48,997 nt of DNA from Sedimentisphaerales bacterium (GTDB taxonomy: Bacteria; Planctomycetota; Phycisphaerae; Sedimentisphaerales; SM23-30): the NCBI GenBank assembly GCA_016930295.1, contig JAFGHE010000091.1:1-48997 (forward strand), written 5' to 3'. Positions 1 to 9,181 of the stretch are shown here, piece after piece. The translations under genes and the position numbers were made by a program. The notes under the pieces were generated by a model. The model had not been told where the DNA came from. It ran no database searches and was given only the letters and a program-made list of their open reading frames with translations. The first letter of the stretch is position 1, and each line of letters opens with the position of its first letter.

Positions 1-274
1 CCCCGGCGTCTAATCGTTTCTCGATCCGGAAGTCACCAATTAGAATATTAGGTTCCAGGCCGCTGCAAATATAATGGTCGTCGATGCCTGGCACTTCATC
101 AGGGTCGGCTTCAACCGGTGCGCATGCTTTTTCCCGTACGGTTTGCCGTCGTGCCATCTCCAGTGCACAAGTATCACACACTCTCAGGTGGTGCCTGAAT
201 GTGGTTGTTTGTTCAGCACTGGCGGCTCCGCTTATAAAAGCCTTGAAATCCTGTTCAGACAGACATTTTCCCAT
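1..274 (-). CDS. Zinc-finger (ZAS-like) serine/threonine protein kinase, N-terminal fragment
   Basis: This gene runs off the left edge and is missing from the ORF track. I read it on the reverse complement from ATG at 274, with a GGGGA about 10 nt upstream; 91 codons are visible. The N-terminus carries Cys4 and the motif HLRVCDTC (His29, Cys33, Cys36), i.e. a C-x24-H-x3-C-x2-C zinc finger of the kind found in anti-sigma factors. It is followed by GDFRIEKRLDAG, which matches the start of a Hanks-type kinase domain (strand beta-1 into the glycine-rich loop). If so, the first loop glycine is replaced by Asp. Kinases with such N-terminal fingers are common in Planctomycetota. The catalytic domain lies outside the window, so the kinase call rests on this short match and on architecture. 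Confidence 0.7.
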   Translation of the reverse strand, partial: MGKCLSEQDFKAFISGAASAEQTTTFRHHLRVCDTCALEMARRQTVREKACAPVEADPDEVPGIDDHYICSGLEPNILIGDFRIEKRLDAG

Positions 275-626
275 AGGTTGTCATTCCCCGAAATTCATGC
301 TCCCTTCTCACGGATTCGTTCAAAGTTCGTGACACATATACAAGATATATTTTAACCGAAAATACAGTAAATATCAATAGTTAACTCAAACAGAACACAT
401 ACTTTAATATGGGATTTAAGCTGGTATGATAACCTTCTTAGTTATGGGATATATAAAACTTAACGGACATGCCTTATTTTCAGGTTTTTGAGGATTTTGC
501 TGGTGTAGCAGGGCACAAAGGGATTTCGTTTTTTTGCAATATGGGTTATAATTATCGGATGTTATTTATATTATAAGACGATATACAAAAAAGAGAAATA
601 TATTGAATATATGAACAGGAAATGCA
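275..626. other. Intergenic region between divergent genes
   Basis: This 352-nt AT-rich stretch separates the left-going kinase from the right-going epimerase. It must hold both promoters. A TATAAT hexamer at 547-552 could be a -10 box for the epimerase, but the sequence 17 nt upstream (TTCGTT) is a poor -35. I see no small gene or stable RNA. Confidence 0.5.
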
Positions 627-1784
627 ATGGCTGTAAGAAGTAAAAAGCGACGGATTGCGGTAATAACCGGTACACGAGCAGATTATGGGATATTAAAGCC
701 GGTTATGGCAGCCATCGACCGGCACCCCCGGCTGAATCTTGGCGTTATTGTCACAGGTATGCATTTGCTTAAACGATTTGGCTATACACTCAGGGATGTG
801 GAGATGGATGGTTGGCAGATTGATGGAAGGGTGCGATTACAAAATGAGCAGGATGATGTTATCGGACACAGCCGCGGGCTTGGTCGGGCCATTACCCGAT
901 TGACCGATATTTATGCGGATTTCAAGACCGAGATTGTGCTGGTATTAGGTGATCGGCTGGAAATGTTTGGTGCGGCCGCAGCCGCCACAGCCAGTCAACT
1001 GGTGGTAGGCCATATTCATAGTGGTGATGCGGCCATGGGGATTCAGGATGAGGCCTATCGGTTTGCTATCAGTAAGCTGTCGCACCTTCATTTTGCCGCC
1101 TGCAGGGGATCAAAACAGCGATTGATACAACTGGGAGAGGATAAATTTCGTATTTATCAGACCGGCTCTCCGGCTCTGGATAATTTGTCAAAAAATATTT
1201 GTGATGATATTTCAGTATTAAATAAGTGGATTGGATTTGATATAAGGGAAGATTATCTGATTATTTTGCAACATCCAGCCGGTGGAACGGCTGATTTGGA
1301 AGAAAAAAGGATGAGCCGGACTTTGCGTGGAAGTTTACGTAAAGGATTGAAAATAATAGTTTTATATCCAAATTGTGACCCCGGTTTTTCCGGCATTTTG
1401 AGGGCAGCCCACAGCTTCTGTAATAGGTATAATGTACCATTATTAAGGAACTTACCCCGTGATGTGTATATGGGGGTACTTAAGAGGTCCCGGGCCCTGG
1501 TAGGGAATAGTTCCAGCGGAATTATTGAGGCAAGCTACCTAAATGTCGATGTTATAAACATCGGTCCTCGACAGTATGGACGGGACCGTGGAGAGAATGT
1601 AATTGACATAGATTATGGGCGGGCCAGCGTGGCCCAGGCCATCGAGAAAATATTAAGACGGAGAAATAAAAAGTCCAGACCCTCAAAGATATATGGCAGA
1701 GGGAAAAGTGGAGAGAAGATAGCGGAGATACTGGCACAGATAAAACTGGATCAACAACTTAGACAAAAAAAGATAGCTTATTAA
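627..1784 (+). CDS. neuC: UDP-N-acetylglucosamine 2-epimerase (hydrolysing), NeuC/WecB family
   Basis: The 385-aa protein belongs to the GT-B-fold UDP-GlcNAc 2-epimerase family, closest to the hydrolysing NeuC branch that feeds sialic, legionaminic or related nonulosonic acid synthesis. Visible family features are the N-terminal GTRADYGILKPV segment, the HIHSGD motif, the KLSHLHF segment followed by QLGE, and the C-terminal nucleotide-binding GNSSSGIIEA. Length is normal for the family (370-390 aa). The start is the ATG at 627 after AACAGGAAATGCA, with AGGAA close upstream. The HDOD gene follows 18 nt downstream, so the two are probably co-transcribed. No nonulosonate synthase or cytidylyltransferase is in the window, so the final sugar is unknown. 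WecB-type (non-hydrolysing) activity is the main alternative. Confidence 0.82.
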   Translation: MAVRSKKRRIAVITGTRADYGILKPVMAAIDRHPRLNLGVIVTGMHLLKRFGYTLRDVEMDGWQIDGRVRLQNEQDDVIGHSRGLGRAITRLTDIYADFKTEIVLVLGDRLEMFGAAAAATASQLVVGHIHSGDAAMGIQDEAYRFAISKLSHLHFAACRGSKQRLIQLGEDKFRIYQTGSPALDNLSKNICDDISVLNKWIGFDIREDYLIILQHPAGGTADLEEKRMSRTLRGSLRKGLKIIVLYPNCDPGFSGILRAAHSFCNRYNVPLLRNLPRDVYMGVLKRSRALVGNSSSGIIEASYLNVDVINIGPRQYGRDRGENVIDIDYGRASVAQAIEKILRRRNKKSRPSKIYGRGKSGEKIAEILAQIKLDQQLRQKKIAY

Positions 1785-1802
1785 ATAATAGAAAGGGAAA
1801 TC

Positions 1803-2660
1803 GTGACAGAAGCAGCAGCATTAGAAATTGCCAATCAATCGATAGAGATTGCGACTTTACCTGAGGTGACTATGCGAATTGTCGAAGTAGTACAGGATCC
1901 CCGAAGTACTGCCAGCGACTTACACAAAATTGTCCGAAACGATCCGGCTTTATCAGCGCGGGTATTACGGGTAGTGAATTCCGCATTTTATGGACTGCCC
2001 GGCCAGATCGGTAGTATCGATCGAGCCATTATGCTGTTAGGTCTGAATGCTGTAAAAAACATAGCTATAGCCGCCTCGATTGGAAAAATGTTCAAGAGTA
2101 GTGTGATATGCGATGATTTTTCCGGCAAGGATTTGTGGACACACAGTGTGGCTGTGGGCGCCACGAATAAACTCATTACGAGCAGTATTGGATTGGCGCT
2201 GCCGGATGAGGCGTTCCTGGCCGGATTGATTCATGATATCGGGCTGGTCGCGGTAATGCAATGTCACGGCCAGAAGATACCCGAAATAATTGACCTGGCA
2301 AAAGGGGGGGTATCCTTTGTGAAGGCAGAAGAAAAGGTGTTGGGAGCTGATCATCAGGAGATAGGCTCGGCTCTGACTGCCAAGTGGAAGTTTCCCCGTT
2401 CGTTCCAGTATGTAACCGGTTATCATCACAATCCTACCAACCTGGCCCAGGAAAACCGGCTTCTTTCAGTGGTCACCTATGTTTCGGATGTGATGTGTGC
2501 GCAACGGGATATTGGTATTTCTATTGTGGTGGAGACCGATATAGACGAAGCCCAATTTGACAAACTTATTGCCGAGATCGGAATATCTCAGGAACAATTG
2601 AATCAGATAGGAGATCATATCGAGAAGGAACTGGAGATTGTTCGGGCACTCATTGAATAG
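1803..2660 (+). CDS. HDOD domain signal-transduction protein
   Basis: The 285-aa protein is essentially one HDOD domain (residues about 12-210) with a short helical C-terminal extension. The segments LPEVTMRIVEVVQDP, NDPALSARVLRVVNSAFYG and IDRAIMLLGLNAVKNIA are typical of the family. HDOD proteins are regulatory relatives of HD phosphohydrolases; this one keeps an HD pair in GLIHDIG, so some metal binding cannot be ruled out. Its start is GTG at 1803 after AGAAAGGGAAATC, an adequate ribosome binding site. It lies 18 nt behind the epimerase gene and ends in a strong terminator. There is no receiver or GGDEF partner domain. Its place near PilZ and HD-GYP genes fits second-messenger signalling, but the link is inferred. 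Confidence 0.85.
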   Translation: MTEAAALEIANQSIEIATLPEVTMRIVEVVQDPRSTASDLHKIVRNDPALSARVLRVVNSAFYGLPGQIGSIDRAIMLLGLNAVKNIAIAASIGKMFKSSVICDDFSGKDLWTHSVAVGATNKLITSSIGLALPDEAFLAGLIHDIGLVAVMQCHGQKIPEIIDLAKGGVSFVKAEEKVLGADHQEIGSALTAKWKFPRSFQYVTGYHHNPTNLAQENRLLSVVTYVSDVMCAQRDIGISIVVETDIDEAQFDKLIAEIGISQEQLNQIGDHIEKELEIVRALIE

Positions 2661-2685
2661 GTTATGATTATATTGGTTTAAAATC

Positions 2686-2712
2686 AAAAAACGCCCGATA
2701 TGGGCGTTTTTT
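2686..2712 (+). terminator. Rho-independent terminator after the HDOD gene
   Basis: AACGCCC GATAT GGGCGTT forms a GC-rich stem flanked by A and T runs (AAAAAACGCCC...GGGCGTTTTTT), starting 25 nt after the HDOD stop codon. The symmetric A and T tracts mean it could also act on the other strand. Confidence 0.88.
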
Positions 2713-2935
2713 ATGCGCCGACCAAAATGGATAAAGTTATAGGAGTTTCGATTTAGTCAGGTTGCCAAGAAGGAGGAATTATACATATAAAAACAGGTAT
2801 TATCACAGGAATTTTATTTTCTGTTTAACCGGCCTTTACAAAATTCCGAATAAAATATCATCATGTTATATTATTGGCAAAAGACGAGAAAACAGAATTC
2901 AATTTTCCCCACATTTCTATCGGAGGCAGTCATTG

Positions 2936-3298
2936 ATGTTTAGGGTGGATGATCGGCGTCATGCTGACAGGGTATATTTTTCCTGGCCCATTTGGTATGG
3001 TCACGAGGATAATGGTAATCTATTTCAGGGACGAATTGTGGATCTCAATAATACACACGTCAGTTTTATGGTAGAGAATCATTTATGTCCAGCGGTGGGT
3101 CAACACATTTTTACCCGGTTCAGCTTCCCCAGAAATTCGGACAATCGGTTTGAAATGGACGGTTATCTTCACTGGTCGGAGGTCATGCGGGTGGATGAGT
3201 CTGCGGCACACCTGCGCCGGGTAGCGGTCAGGTTACACCAGCCGGTATGCCTGGAGACGCAGTCACCGGAGGAGCTGGAAGCGACGGCGGGTGTTTAA
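2936..3298 (+). CDS. Small PilZ-like domain protein
   Basis: The ORF track opens this frame at a TTG (2762), but the ATG at 2936 with CGGAGG eight nt upstream is the better start and gives 120 aa, the usual size of a stand-alone PilZ protein. The N-terminal DDRRHADR contains the RxxxR c-di-GMP-binding motif. The expected second motif (D/N-x-S-x-x-G) appears as DLNNTHVSF, so the Ser and Gly are not conserved. Binding of c-di-GMP is therefore possible but uncertain. It is a single-gene unit between two terminators. The AT-rich leader from 2713 to 2935 holds no recognisable riboswitch. Confidence 0.72.
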   Translation: MFRVDDRRHADRVYFSWPIWYGHEDNGNLFQGRIVDLNNTHVSFMVENHLCPAVGQHIFTRFSFPRNSDNRFEMDGYLHWSEVMRVDESAAHLRRVAVRLHQPVCLETQSPEELEATAGV

Positions 3299-3363
3299 AC
3301 GAAACAAATCTTTCGGTTTTTGAGAACAGATCAGGAGTTGGGATCAAAAAAAGTCAGGAGGGG

Positions 3364-3396
3364 GCCGCTCCCCGTGAGGGGAGCGGCATTTTTATT
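3364..3396 (+). terminator. Rho-independent terminator after the PilZ gene
   Basis: A perfect 10-bp stem GCCGCTCCCC / GGGGAGCGGC with the tetraloop GTGA is followed by ATTTTTATT. It sits between converging genes. On the minus strand the stem is followed by CCCCCTCC rather than T residues, so it serves mainly the plus strand. Confidence 0.9.
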
Positions 3397-3412
3397 AAAA
3401 AAAACCATGCAT

Positions 3413-6400
3413 TTATTTTTCTAATATAGTCACATAAAAGTCTTCCTGGGTATAGTCCCCATCGATTTTCTGATTATTAATGCGAAGTTTTTCCATGTCA
3501 TCTTTGGCCACCACTCCGAACGGACATTCCTGATTATCCGTATTTACATGTGCCAGATTGATCGAGCCTATGGTACCAGAGGCGTTGTTGGGTTGGCCAT
3601 AGATAAAATTACCTTCACTGTCCGGCGCGACGCCCACCGCTATGTTACTGGCCGCATAGGTGCCCATGACCGAGATAGTCCCCAGCAGGGCATTGATCTG
3701 GGAAGCAGCGGGAATACCGGAATCGGCTTCCGAGGCGATCACGCGATTATAGCCCACCGAAACAGTAGAGTCCAGCATGTCGGAGGATACATTGATTTTA
3801 TCGATTCTCAGTAAGGCATAGATATCAGCCTGATTCAGATTCAGAGCCTTGATCGTACCGATGGTATAGGTGGATTCGATCTTGCCGGTAATCGAACCTT
3901 TGGCCACGTTGATTTGCTGAATGCTGTTTTGAACGTTTAAATAGGCTGCGAGATCACCCTTGGCAATTTTCAGGGATCCCAGGGCGCCATTGATAGTAAC
4001 GTTGCCTTCAAGATCTCCGTTTTGCACAATCATTTTACCCAGCGTGCCATCCGTAATATCAATATCGCCGTTACATTGCCCCAGAATTAAACTGTCAATA
4101 CTGTCACTTTGAAGAGAACTCCCGGTAAATTCCCGGGCCCGAAAGATTTTCAAAGGACCATTAATGTTCAGTTCACTGTTTTCCAGGGCCCGATTGAGCT
4201 GTATTTGCGCCGGGCTGTCGGGACTGAAGCAGAGTTGGGTATTTTCCGTAACATCTCCTAATGTCAGTTTGGTGATAGCGCCGTCCAGGTTGATTCCTGA
4301 CCCGGTGAGATTAACATCCGGGGCTGTGAGTTTATTTAAATCGAAGCTGCCGGCAAGGCTGCCCAGGGCCGTGGTACCGGCGCCGTTTACTTTAATGGTC
4401 AGGCTGTCTGAGCCGGGCCCTGATAATAATTCAATCGATTGGATATCCGGCTGGTCCGTATCTCCCAGGCGTACTCTGGCCTGAGAGGTACCGGACATGG
4501 AAATGGTGACCAGGTCGCCGCTGTGGTCGAGGAACCGATACTTCTGACCCCTGCCTACCTGGGCATACAGGTCGGCCATTACCGTGATCGTATCGGTCGT
4601 CTGGTTGAAATCATTGGCCTCAAAGACAAATCGCTGCGTAACCTCCTGAGCTAAATCGGTATTGACATAAGCTCTTATCGTATAAGATTGGCCACCTGCT
4701 AAAGTAATAAATTCCGGCCCGACAAGCTGAAGGTCCGTTCCATCCAATTGGTTCAGGTTAATGGTTAAAGGATTATTACCGTGGTTGGTAAGGCGCCATA
4801 GATTGATATTCTGATTGGCGTCAAGTTTCATGCTGCCTGCATCTATGAAGCCGTCCGAGCTGTCATCCAGTTCGGTTACCTCCAGGACATTGGTATTTCC
4901 CATGGCATTCAATGAAACAGTGGAAAGGGGTGATTCGCTGTTATCGGTCACAATAGTCAGGTCGCCGGCTATTTCTTCCTGGGCCTCAGGAGCGTAACCT
5001 ACGGACACTACCAGGGATTCTCCTGCTTCCAGGATTATTCCATCATTAATATCCATATCAGAATCAAGAACAAAGCCGATAGCGATATCCAGGTCGGTGA
5101 TCGTCAAGTCGGCGTCACCGGTGTTTACCAGGGTGATGTTTTGCCAGGACTCTTCGCCGGCGTACACCGTGCCAAAATCGATTTGATCGAGTTCTTCCTG
5201 GGAATTGTCATAGACGGTCAAAACACCCCCCAGAACCTGAGTTTCCAGATTAATAGTTAAAGTGGATTGATCAGGATCGTTACTGATTATGGTTACAGTT
5301 CCTTCCAGAGTTCCCCGCTGTTCCGGTGTAAATTGCAGGACAATATCAATAGATTCCTGTGCGTCCAGAATCATATCATCTCCGGAAAAACCATCGATAA
5401 TCGAAAATCCCAGGGTGGCATTTACATCGGAAATGAGTAACGGATCCGAGCCGATATTTGCAATAGTGATCGTGGCGGACCCTGTATCTCCGCGGCAGAT
5501 GCTATCCAGAGTTAAGGTGTTATCGGTAATAGTTTCACCGGCAGCTAATGCGGTGATATCCGCCTGGGGCGGCTGAACGGCGGCGGTCAAGTCAATCGTA
5601 AGGTCACTCTGGAGAGGATCATTACAGACAATGATTACGGTATCCGAGTAAGAGCCTGCCTGGGTGGGCTCGAAGGTCACGACTATTTCCAGTTCGCCGC
5701 CCGGGGCAATGATCAGGTCATCGCCGTCATAATTGGGCAGGCTGACGGTATCAGGCTGGAAATCGCCGGTGGTGGATATCTGGGAAATAATCAGGTCATC
5801 AAATCCGACATTGGTCAGGGTTATGGATCGGGTAGCGGTAGTACAGGCCGTTACGGTACCAAAGTCAATAGACTGGCCGGAGGTAATGGAAATCCGGGGC
5901 GGTTCGGCCGGCGGATTGAGGATAAGCTCGTAAGTGCCGGATGAATCCTGGCCATAACCGGATACTTCAATAGTGTACTGCCGGCCTTCCACGACATCAA
6001 TTTCCAAAAGGGAATCCTGTTGGCCGTCATAGTCGTCGTTTTGATCAATGATATTCAGGTCGCTATCCCGGATAGTCAGGTATGAATCGAGATTTCCATA
6101 AATGGAAGTATCAATCTCAATGGTCATGGATCCGGTGGCCACGGCGGTAAACGTGAAGGCATCCGTGTCGCTGCGGTTTTCCAGAATTCCCTCGATGGTC
6201 GCGTAGTTACTGATGGTCTGGGCGGTTAAATAGGTATCGCCATAATCATCTTCGCCGTTGATATAACCCAGATTGGCGCCCAACAGGCTTTGGGTGTCCT
6301 GTTTTCCGTCAGAGCCGAAGCATAACCGGCGTGGATGCACGGGCAGGTAGGGGTTCATAATGGCGCTAGTATCGCTGACATGGTTGGCGCCGAAGGTATG

Positions 6401-7147
6401 AGCGGCTTCGTGGGAGATTAGATTGGCCAGATATTCGCTGAAGTTGAGCAGGCTGCCGCTGGAACTGGACTGATAGACGCCCAATTCCTCGCTGAAGGCA
6501 AAGCCGTAATTACTGGCATCGCTGTTGCCGGGTTCATAGGTGGCCACCCCGATCACGCCGCTGTTGGCCCGGAACCAGTCATTGGTACCGCCCACATAGA
6601 TGGTGGTGTATTCGCCCCAGGTTGGCTGGGTAGTGGTGACGCTGATGTTATAGGGCGCGTAATCCTGGCTTACAAACTCAGCGATGTAATTAATGGATTC
6701 CTGTTCGCTGCCGGCCCAGCCGAACATGGTCAGATCATAGGCGGGTATATCAACGAAACTGCTGCCCAGCCAGAAATCGCCTGACTGGCTGTAAACCCGT
6801 TCCCCGTCGAAATCAAGATAAAGTGTAAACGCGCTGGTGGCCGTAGCGGCTTGTGTGGCATTCGTACCCGTTGATTCAAATAGTAACGAACTGGTTTGAG
6901 ACATAACCAGGTCGAGATTCAGATCGATATTATCGAGGGAGCCGGTATCCGGCCGAGACCAGGTGGCCGGGTCGGAATAGAAGGCGTCCGGGATTCCGAA
7001 CCCTTCTTTGAGGAATTGGGACGGAATATCCGGATCCACCCAATCGGTGGATGCATTGAGCATGATCCGCGGATTGAGCGGTTCGAGGGTGAGTCGATAG
7101 AGGCGTGAATAATTTAATGGTTCTTTTTTGTTTTCCCTGGAATGCAT
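3413..7147 (-). CDS. Secreted LEPR-like metzincin metalloprotease with PPC and HYDIN/ASPM-like repeats
   Basis: The track starts this ORF at 7195, but ATG at 7147 is preceded by CAGGAGG at ideal spacing, giving 1244 aa. Near the N-terminus, RLTLEPLNPRIMLNAS is a variant of the LEPR-type motif of planctomycete exported proteins; there is no classical signal peptide. A metalloprotease domain follows: HEAAHTFGANH matches the zinc motif HExxHxxGxxH, and SAIMNPY supplies the methionine turn, so all signature residues are present. Then come a pre-peptidase C-terminal (PPC) beta domain (from YGDTYLTAQT), about four abnormal-spindle/HYDIN-like repeats (IDFGTV...TLTNVG, then ISNDP or similar), and a C-terminal half of repetitive, probably beta-helical sequence (LGKMIVQNGDLEGNVTING). 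It probably acts at or outside the cell surface. The substrate is unknown. The upstream neighbour is the HD-GYP gene, 222 nt away on the same strand. Confidence 0.85.
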   Translation of the reverse strand: MHSRENKKEPLNYSRLYRLTLEPLNPRIMLNASTDWVDPDIPSQFLKEGFGIPDAFYSDPATWSRPDTGSLDNIDLNLDLVMSQTSSLLFESTGTNATQAATATSAFTLYLDFDGERVYSQSGDFWLGSSFVDIPAYDLTMFGWAGSEQESINYIAEFVSQDYAPYNISVTTTQPTWGEYTTIYVGGTNDWFRANSGVIGVATYEPGNSDASNYGFAFSEELGVYQSSSSGSLLNFSEYLANLISHEAAHTFGANHVSDTSAIMNPYLPVHPRRLCFGSDGKQDTQSLLGANLGYINGEDDYGDTYLTAQTISNYATIEGILENRSDTDAFTFTAVATGSMTIEIDTSIYGNLDSYLTIRDSDLNIIDQNDDYDGQQDSLLEIDVVEGRQYTIEVSGYGQDSSGTYELILNPPAEPPRISITSGQSIDFGTVTACTTATRSITLTNVGFDDLIISQISTTGDFQPDTVSLPNYDGDDLIIAPGGELEIVVTFEPTQAGSYSDTVIIVCNDPLQSDLTIDLTAAVQPPQADITALAAGETITDNTLTLDSICRGDTGSATITIANIGSDPLLISDVNATLGFSIIDGFSGDDMILDAQESIDIVLQFTPEQRGTLEGTVTIISNDPDQSTLTINLETQVLGGVLTVYDNSQEELDQIDFGTVYAGEESWQNITLVNTGDADLTITDLDIAIGFVLDSDMDINDGIILEAGESLVVSVGYAPEAQEEIAGDLTIVTDNSESPLSTVSLNAMGNTNVLEVTELDDSSDGFIDAGSMKLDANQNINLWRLTNHGNNPLTINLNQLDGTDLQLVGPEFITLAGGQSYTIRAYVNTDLAQEVTQRFVFEANDFNQTTDTITVMADLYAQVGRGQKYRFLDHSGDLVTISMSGTSQARVRLGDTDQPDIQSIELLSGPGSDSLTIKVNGAGTTALGSLAGSFDLNKLTAPDVNLTGSGINLDGAITKLTLGDVTENTQLCFSPDSPAQIQLNRALENSELNINGPLKIFRAREFTGSSLQSDSIDSLILGQCNGDIDITDGTLGKMIVQNGDLEGNVTINGALGSLKIAKGDLAAYLNVQNSIQQINVAKGSITGKIESTYTIGTIKALNLNQADIYALLRIDKINVSSDMLDSTVSVGYNRVIASEADSGIPAASQINALLGTISVMGTYAASNIAVGVAPDSEGNFIYGQPNNASGTIGSINLAHVNTDNQECPFGVVAKDDMEKLRINNQKIDGDYTQEDFYVTILEK

Positions 7148-7369
7148 GGTTTTGTACCTCCTGGCAATAGTTGCACAGAACGTTCGGTCATGCATCCAGG
7201 TGCGTCCCTTACATTTATGTCAATATTTAAATATGCTAAATAAAGGCGCATGAAGCAAATGAGACCGGAGGATGTTAGAGTCTCAGAGGGAAAATAAAAT
7301 GAAACGGAGAAGGGTTGTAGTGGTTATATCAATCAGAAGGACAGTCGGGCAGGTAAAAGGTAAAATGAG

Positions 7370-8803
7370 TTATGGGACAAAAGGCATATCGCGTACTACG
7401 GTCACCTTTTTTATGTCCTCTATCAACTGTTCGGGCGGTGTTTTATGGAAATGGGCGCCCAGTGTGAACCAGCCGTTGGAATAGTCTTCGCAGCGATTTA
7501 CCTGGGCGATGAGATTGGTCGTTTTTTTCAGGCCTACGCTCATAAAGGTGATGCAGATATTCACGCCGGGTTCCAGAGCCTGAGGTGTTAAAATTCCGAC
7601 ACCGGAACGGGATATATTATGAACGACGATTCTTTGTGGTTTATCAAAGGTCAGGCGTTTGTCCGTTCGGTTTATGACCCGCATACTGGCCGGCATTCGG
7701 AAGTAATAGCGGTTGTATCGCCGGCCGGAGATATTTTGCTCGGGCTCTTGATTTTCCTGCGGTTCCTGCTTATCGGCCGTTTTTCGGGCCAGGTTAAGTT
7801 GATTTTCTATCATTCGGTTAAACGCGGTGACCACTTCGATGTCAAATTTATCAGGGGCATTGTCATCCAGTTGCTGGAGGGCATCGGTTATGGAATAGGT
7901 GAAATTGCGATAGGGTCGTACGGAGGTCATGGCTTCAAAGCTATCCACGATGCCGGCCAGACGTCCCATAAACGATATTTGTTCACCTTTGAGATTATGG
8001 GGATAGCCGGAGCCATCCATGCGTTCGTGATGCTGGGCCACAACGGCCAGGGATTCCGGATGGACATCGGGTAACTGTTCTAAATGGTCACATCCTTTTT
8101 GTACATGAGACTGGAGCAGGCTATATTCTTCTTTGGTCAGTTTTTTCTGCATATTGAGTACTTCGGGTGGAATGAAGAGTTTTCCGATATCATGGAGCAT
8201 GGCGCCGATGCCCAGTCGCTGCAGGGACTGTTCATCGGAAATGCCCATCTTTTCGGCCAGGGCCACCATGGAGGTGCAGACATTGACCATGTGGGTGGCG
8301 GTGTAGAAATCGTGGTTGGAGACCTCAAATAGCTGACTGAAGGCGTTGTCATTGTTTATGATGAGTTTGACAACTCCCTGGGCGATATTACCGGTCCTTA
8401 TGATTTCCTGTTTGCCCGGGGGGGTTTGCAGCATCTGGCTGGCCAGTTCCATGCTGGTGGAATAAAGGATCTGTGATTTTTTCTGCAGTTTGGTTCTGGG
8501 ATCAGTGATGATTTCTTCGAGTGATTCCTCGATCATCCGATAATATTTCTGGTGGTCCTTGATAGAGATATAGACAAATTCCACCCCTGATTCCATGAGC
8601 CGCTGTTGGTCTTTGGGTCCGAAATGCAGGTCCGGGGTGCGATATAATTGATATGAGGATCCGCTGGATAGATAGATATCCAGTTCAGCCAGGCTCTCGG
8701 GCGGCACATTTCGCAGCGGCACGGGCAGATACCCGGCCTGCCGGCACGAGATTTTATCAAGGGTTAGAGTGGCACTGGTGTCCTGCTCATTTATATCAAA
8801 CAT
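7370..8803 (-). CDS. HD-GYP phosphodiesterase with C-terminal PilZ domain
   Basis: The 477-aa protein probably hydrolyses c-di-GMP. An N-terminal region of about 150 aa is followed by an HD-GYP domain with its residues intact: HDFYTATH, LHDIGKLFIP (HD about 204-205), QSHVQKG, and QHHERMDGSGYP with the GYP at about 266-268. Residues from about 370 form a PilZ domain with RRYNR (RxxxR) and HNISRSGVG (NxSxxG), so the c-di-GMP receptor motifs are complete. This allows product or substrate sensing within the enzyme. A paralog lies at 31380-32804, identical in layout but with an eroded PilZ domain. The start is ATG at 8803; the ribosome binding site is weak. Confidence 0.9.
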   Translation of the reverse strand: MFDINEQDTSATLTLDKISCRQAGYLPVPLRNVPPESLAELDIYLSSGSSYQLYRTPDLHFGPKDQQRLMESGVEFVYISIKDHQKYYRMIEESLEEIITDPRTKLQKKSQILYSTSMELASQMLQTPPGKQEIIRTGNIAQGVVKLIINNDNAFSQLFEVSNHDFYTATHMVNVCTSMVALAEKMGISDEQSLQRLGIGAMLHDIGKLFIPPEVLNMQKKLTKEEYSLLQSHVQKGCDHLEQLPDVHPESLAVVAQHHERMDGSGYPHNLKGEQISFMGRLAGIVDSFEAMTSVRPYRNFTYSITDALQQLDDNAPDKFDIEVVTAFNRMIENQLNLARKTADKQEPQENQEPEQNISGRRYNRYYFRMPASMRVINRTDKRLTFDKPQRIVVHNISRSGVGILTPQALEPGVNICITFMSVGLKKTTNLIAQVNRCEDYSNGWFTLGAHFHKTPPEQLIEDIKKVTVVRDMPFVP

Positions 8804-9181
8804 TGGTTCGACCCGCCATATTACTTACATAACCTCATGGTTTCGATTGTGTTTTTGCTTACCCATTTATAACTAATATCGTCCGAAAAAATAACTCTCT
8901 TTGGCCGAAAAGTGCAGGAATAGAGGAAAATTCCAGGGGAAACAGGTAGTACCATTTTGGTTGTTTAAGCAGGCACGGGGTTATACGTTGTGAGTAGAAG
9001 AATAGAACACGGATAATACGGATCAGTACGGATTTTCACGAATTCAGATTTTTTGTACGCAAATTTCGCTGAAGGACGCAGATATTTTTTTGACACTGAT
9101 TGACACTGAAAGACACTGATTTTTATAGTTACCCATAAGTGCCAGGGCGTATGAATAATACAATAATTTTCAGATTTATGA
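8804..9181. other. Intergenic region with short periodic repeats
   Basis: This 378-nt AT-rich stretch lies between two minus-strand genes. It contains quasi-periodic 10-bp repeats (separate entry). No ORF of note and no clear intrinsic terminator was found. Confidence 0.5.
9009..9120. repeat. Quasi-tandem 10-bp repeats (ACGGAT units and GACACTGA units)
   Basis: ACGGAT recurs at 9009, 9018 and 9028, then ACGAAT at 9038, giving a period of 9-10 bp. After a 47-bp gap, TGACACTGAT, TGACACTGAA and AGACACTGAT follow head to tail at 9091-9120. The sequence is non-coding. Confidence 0.7.
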
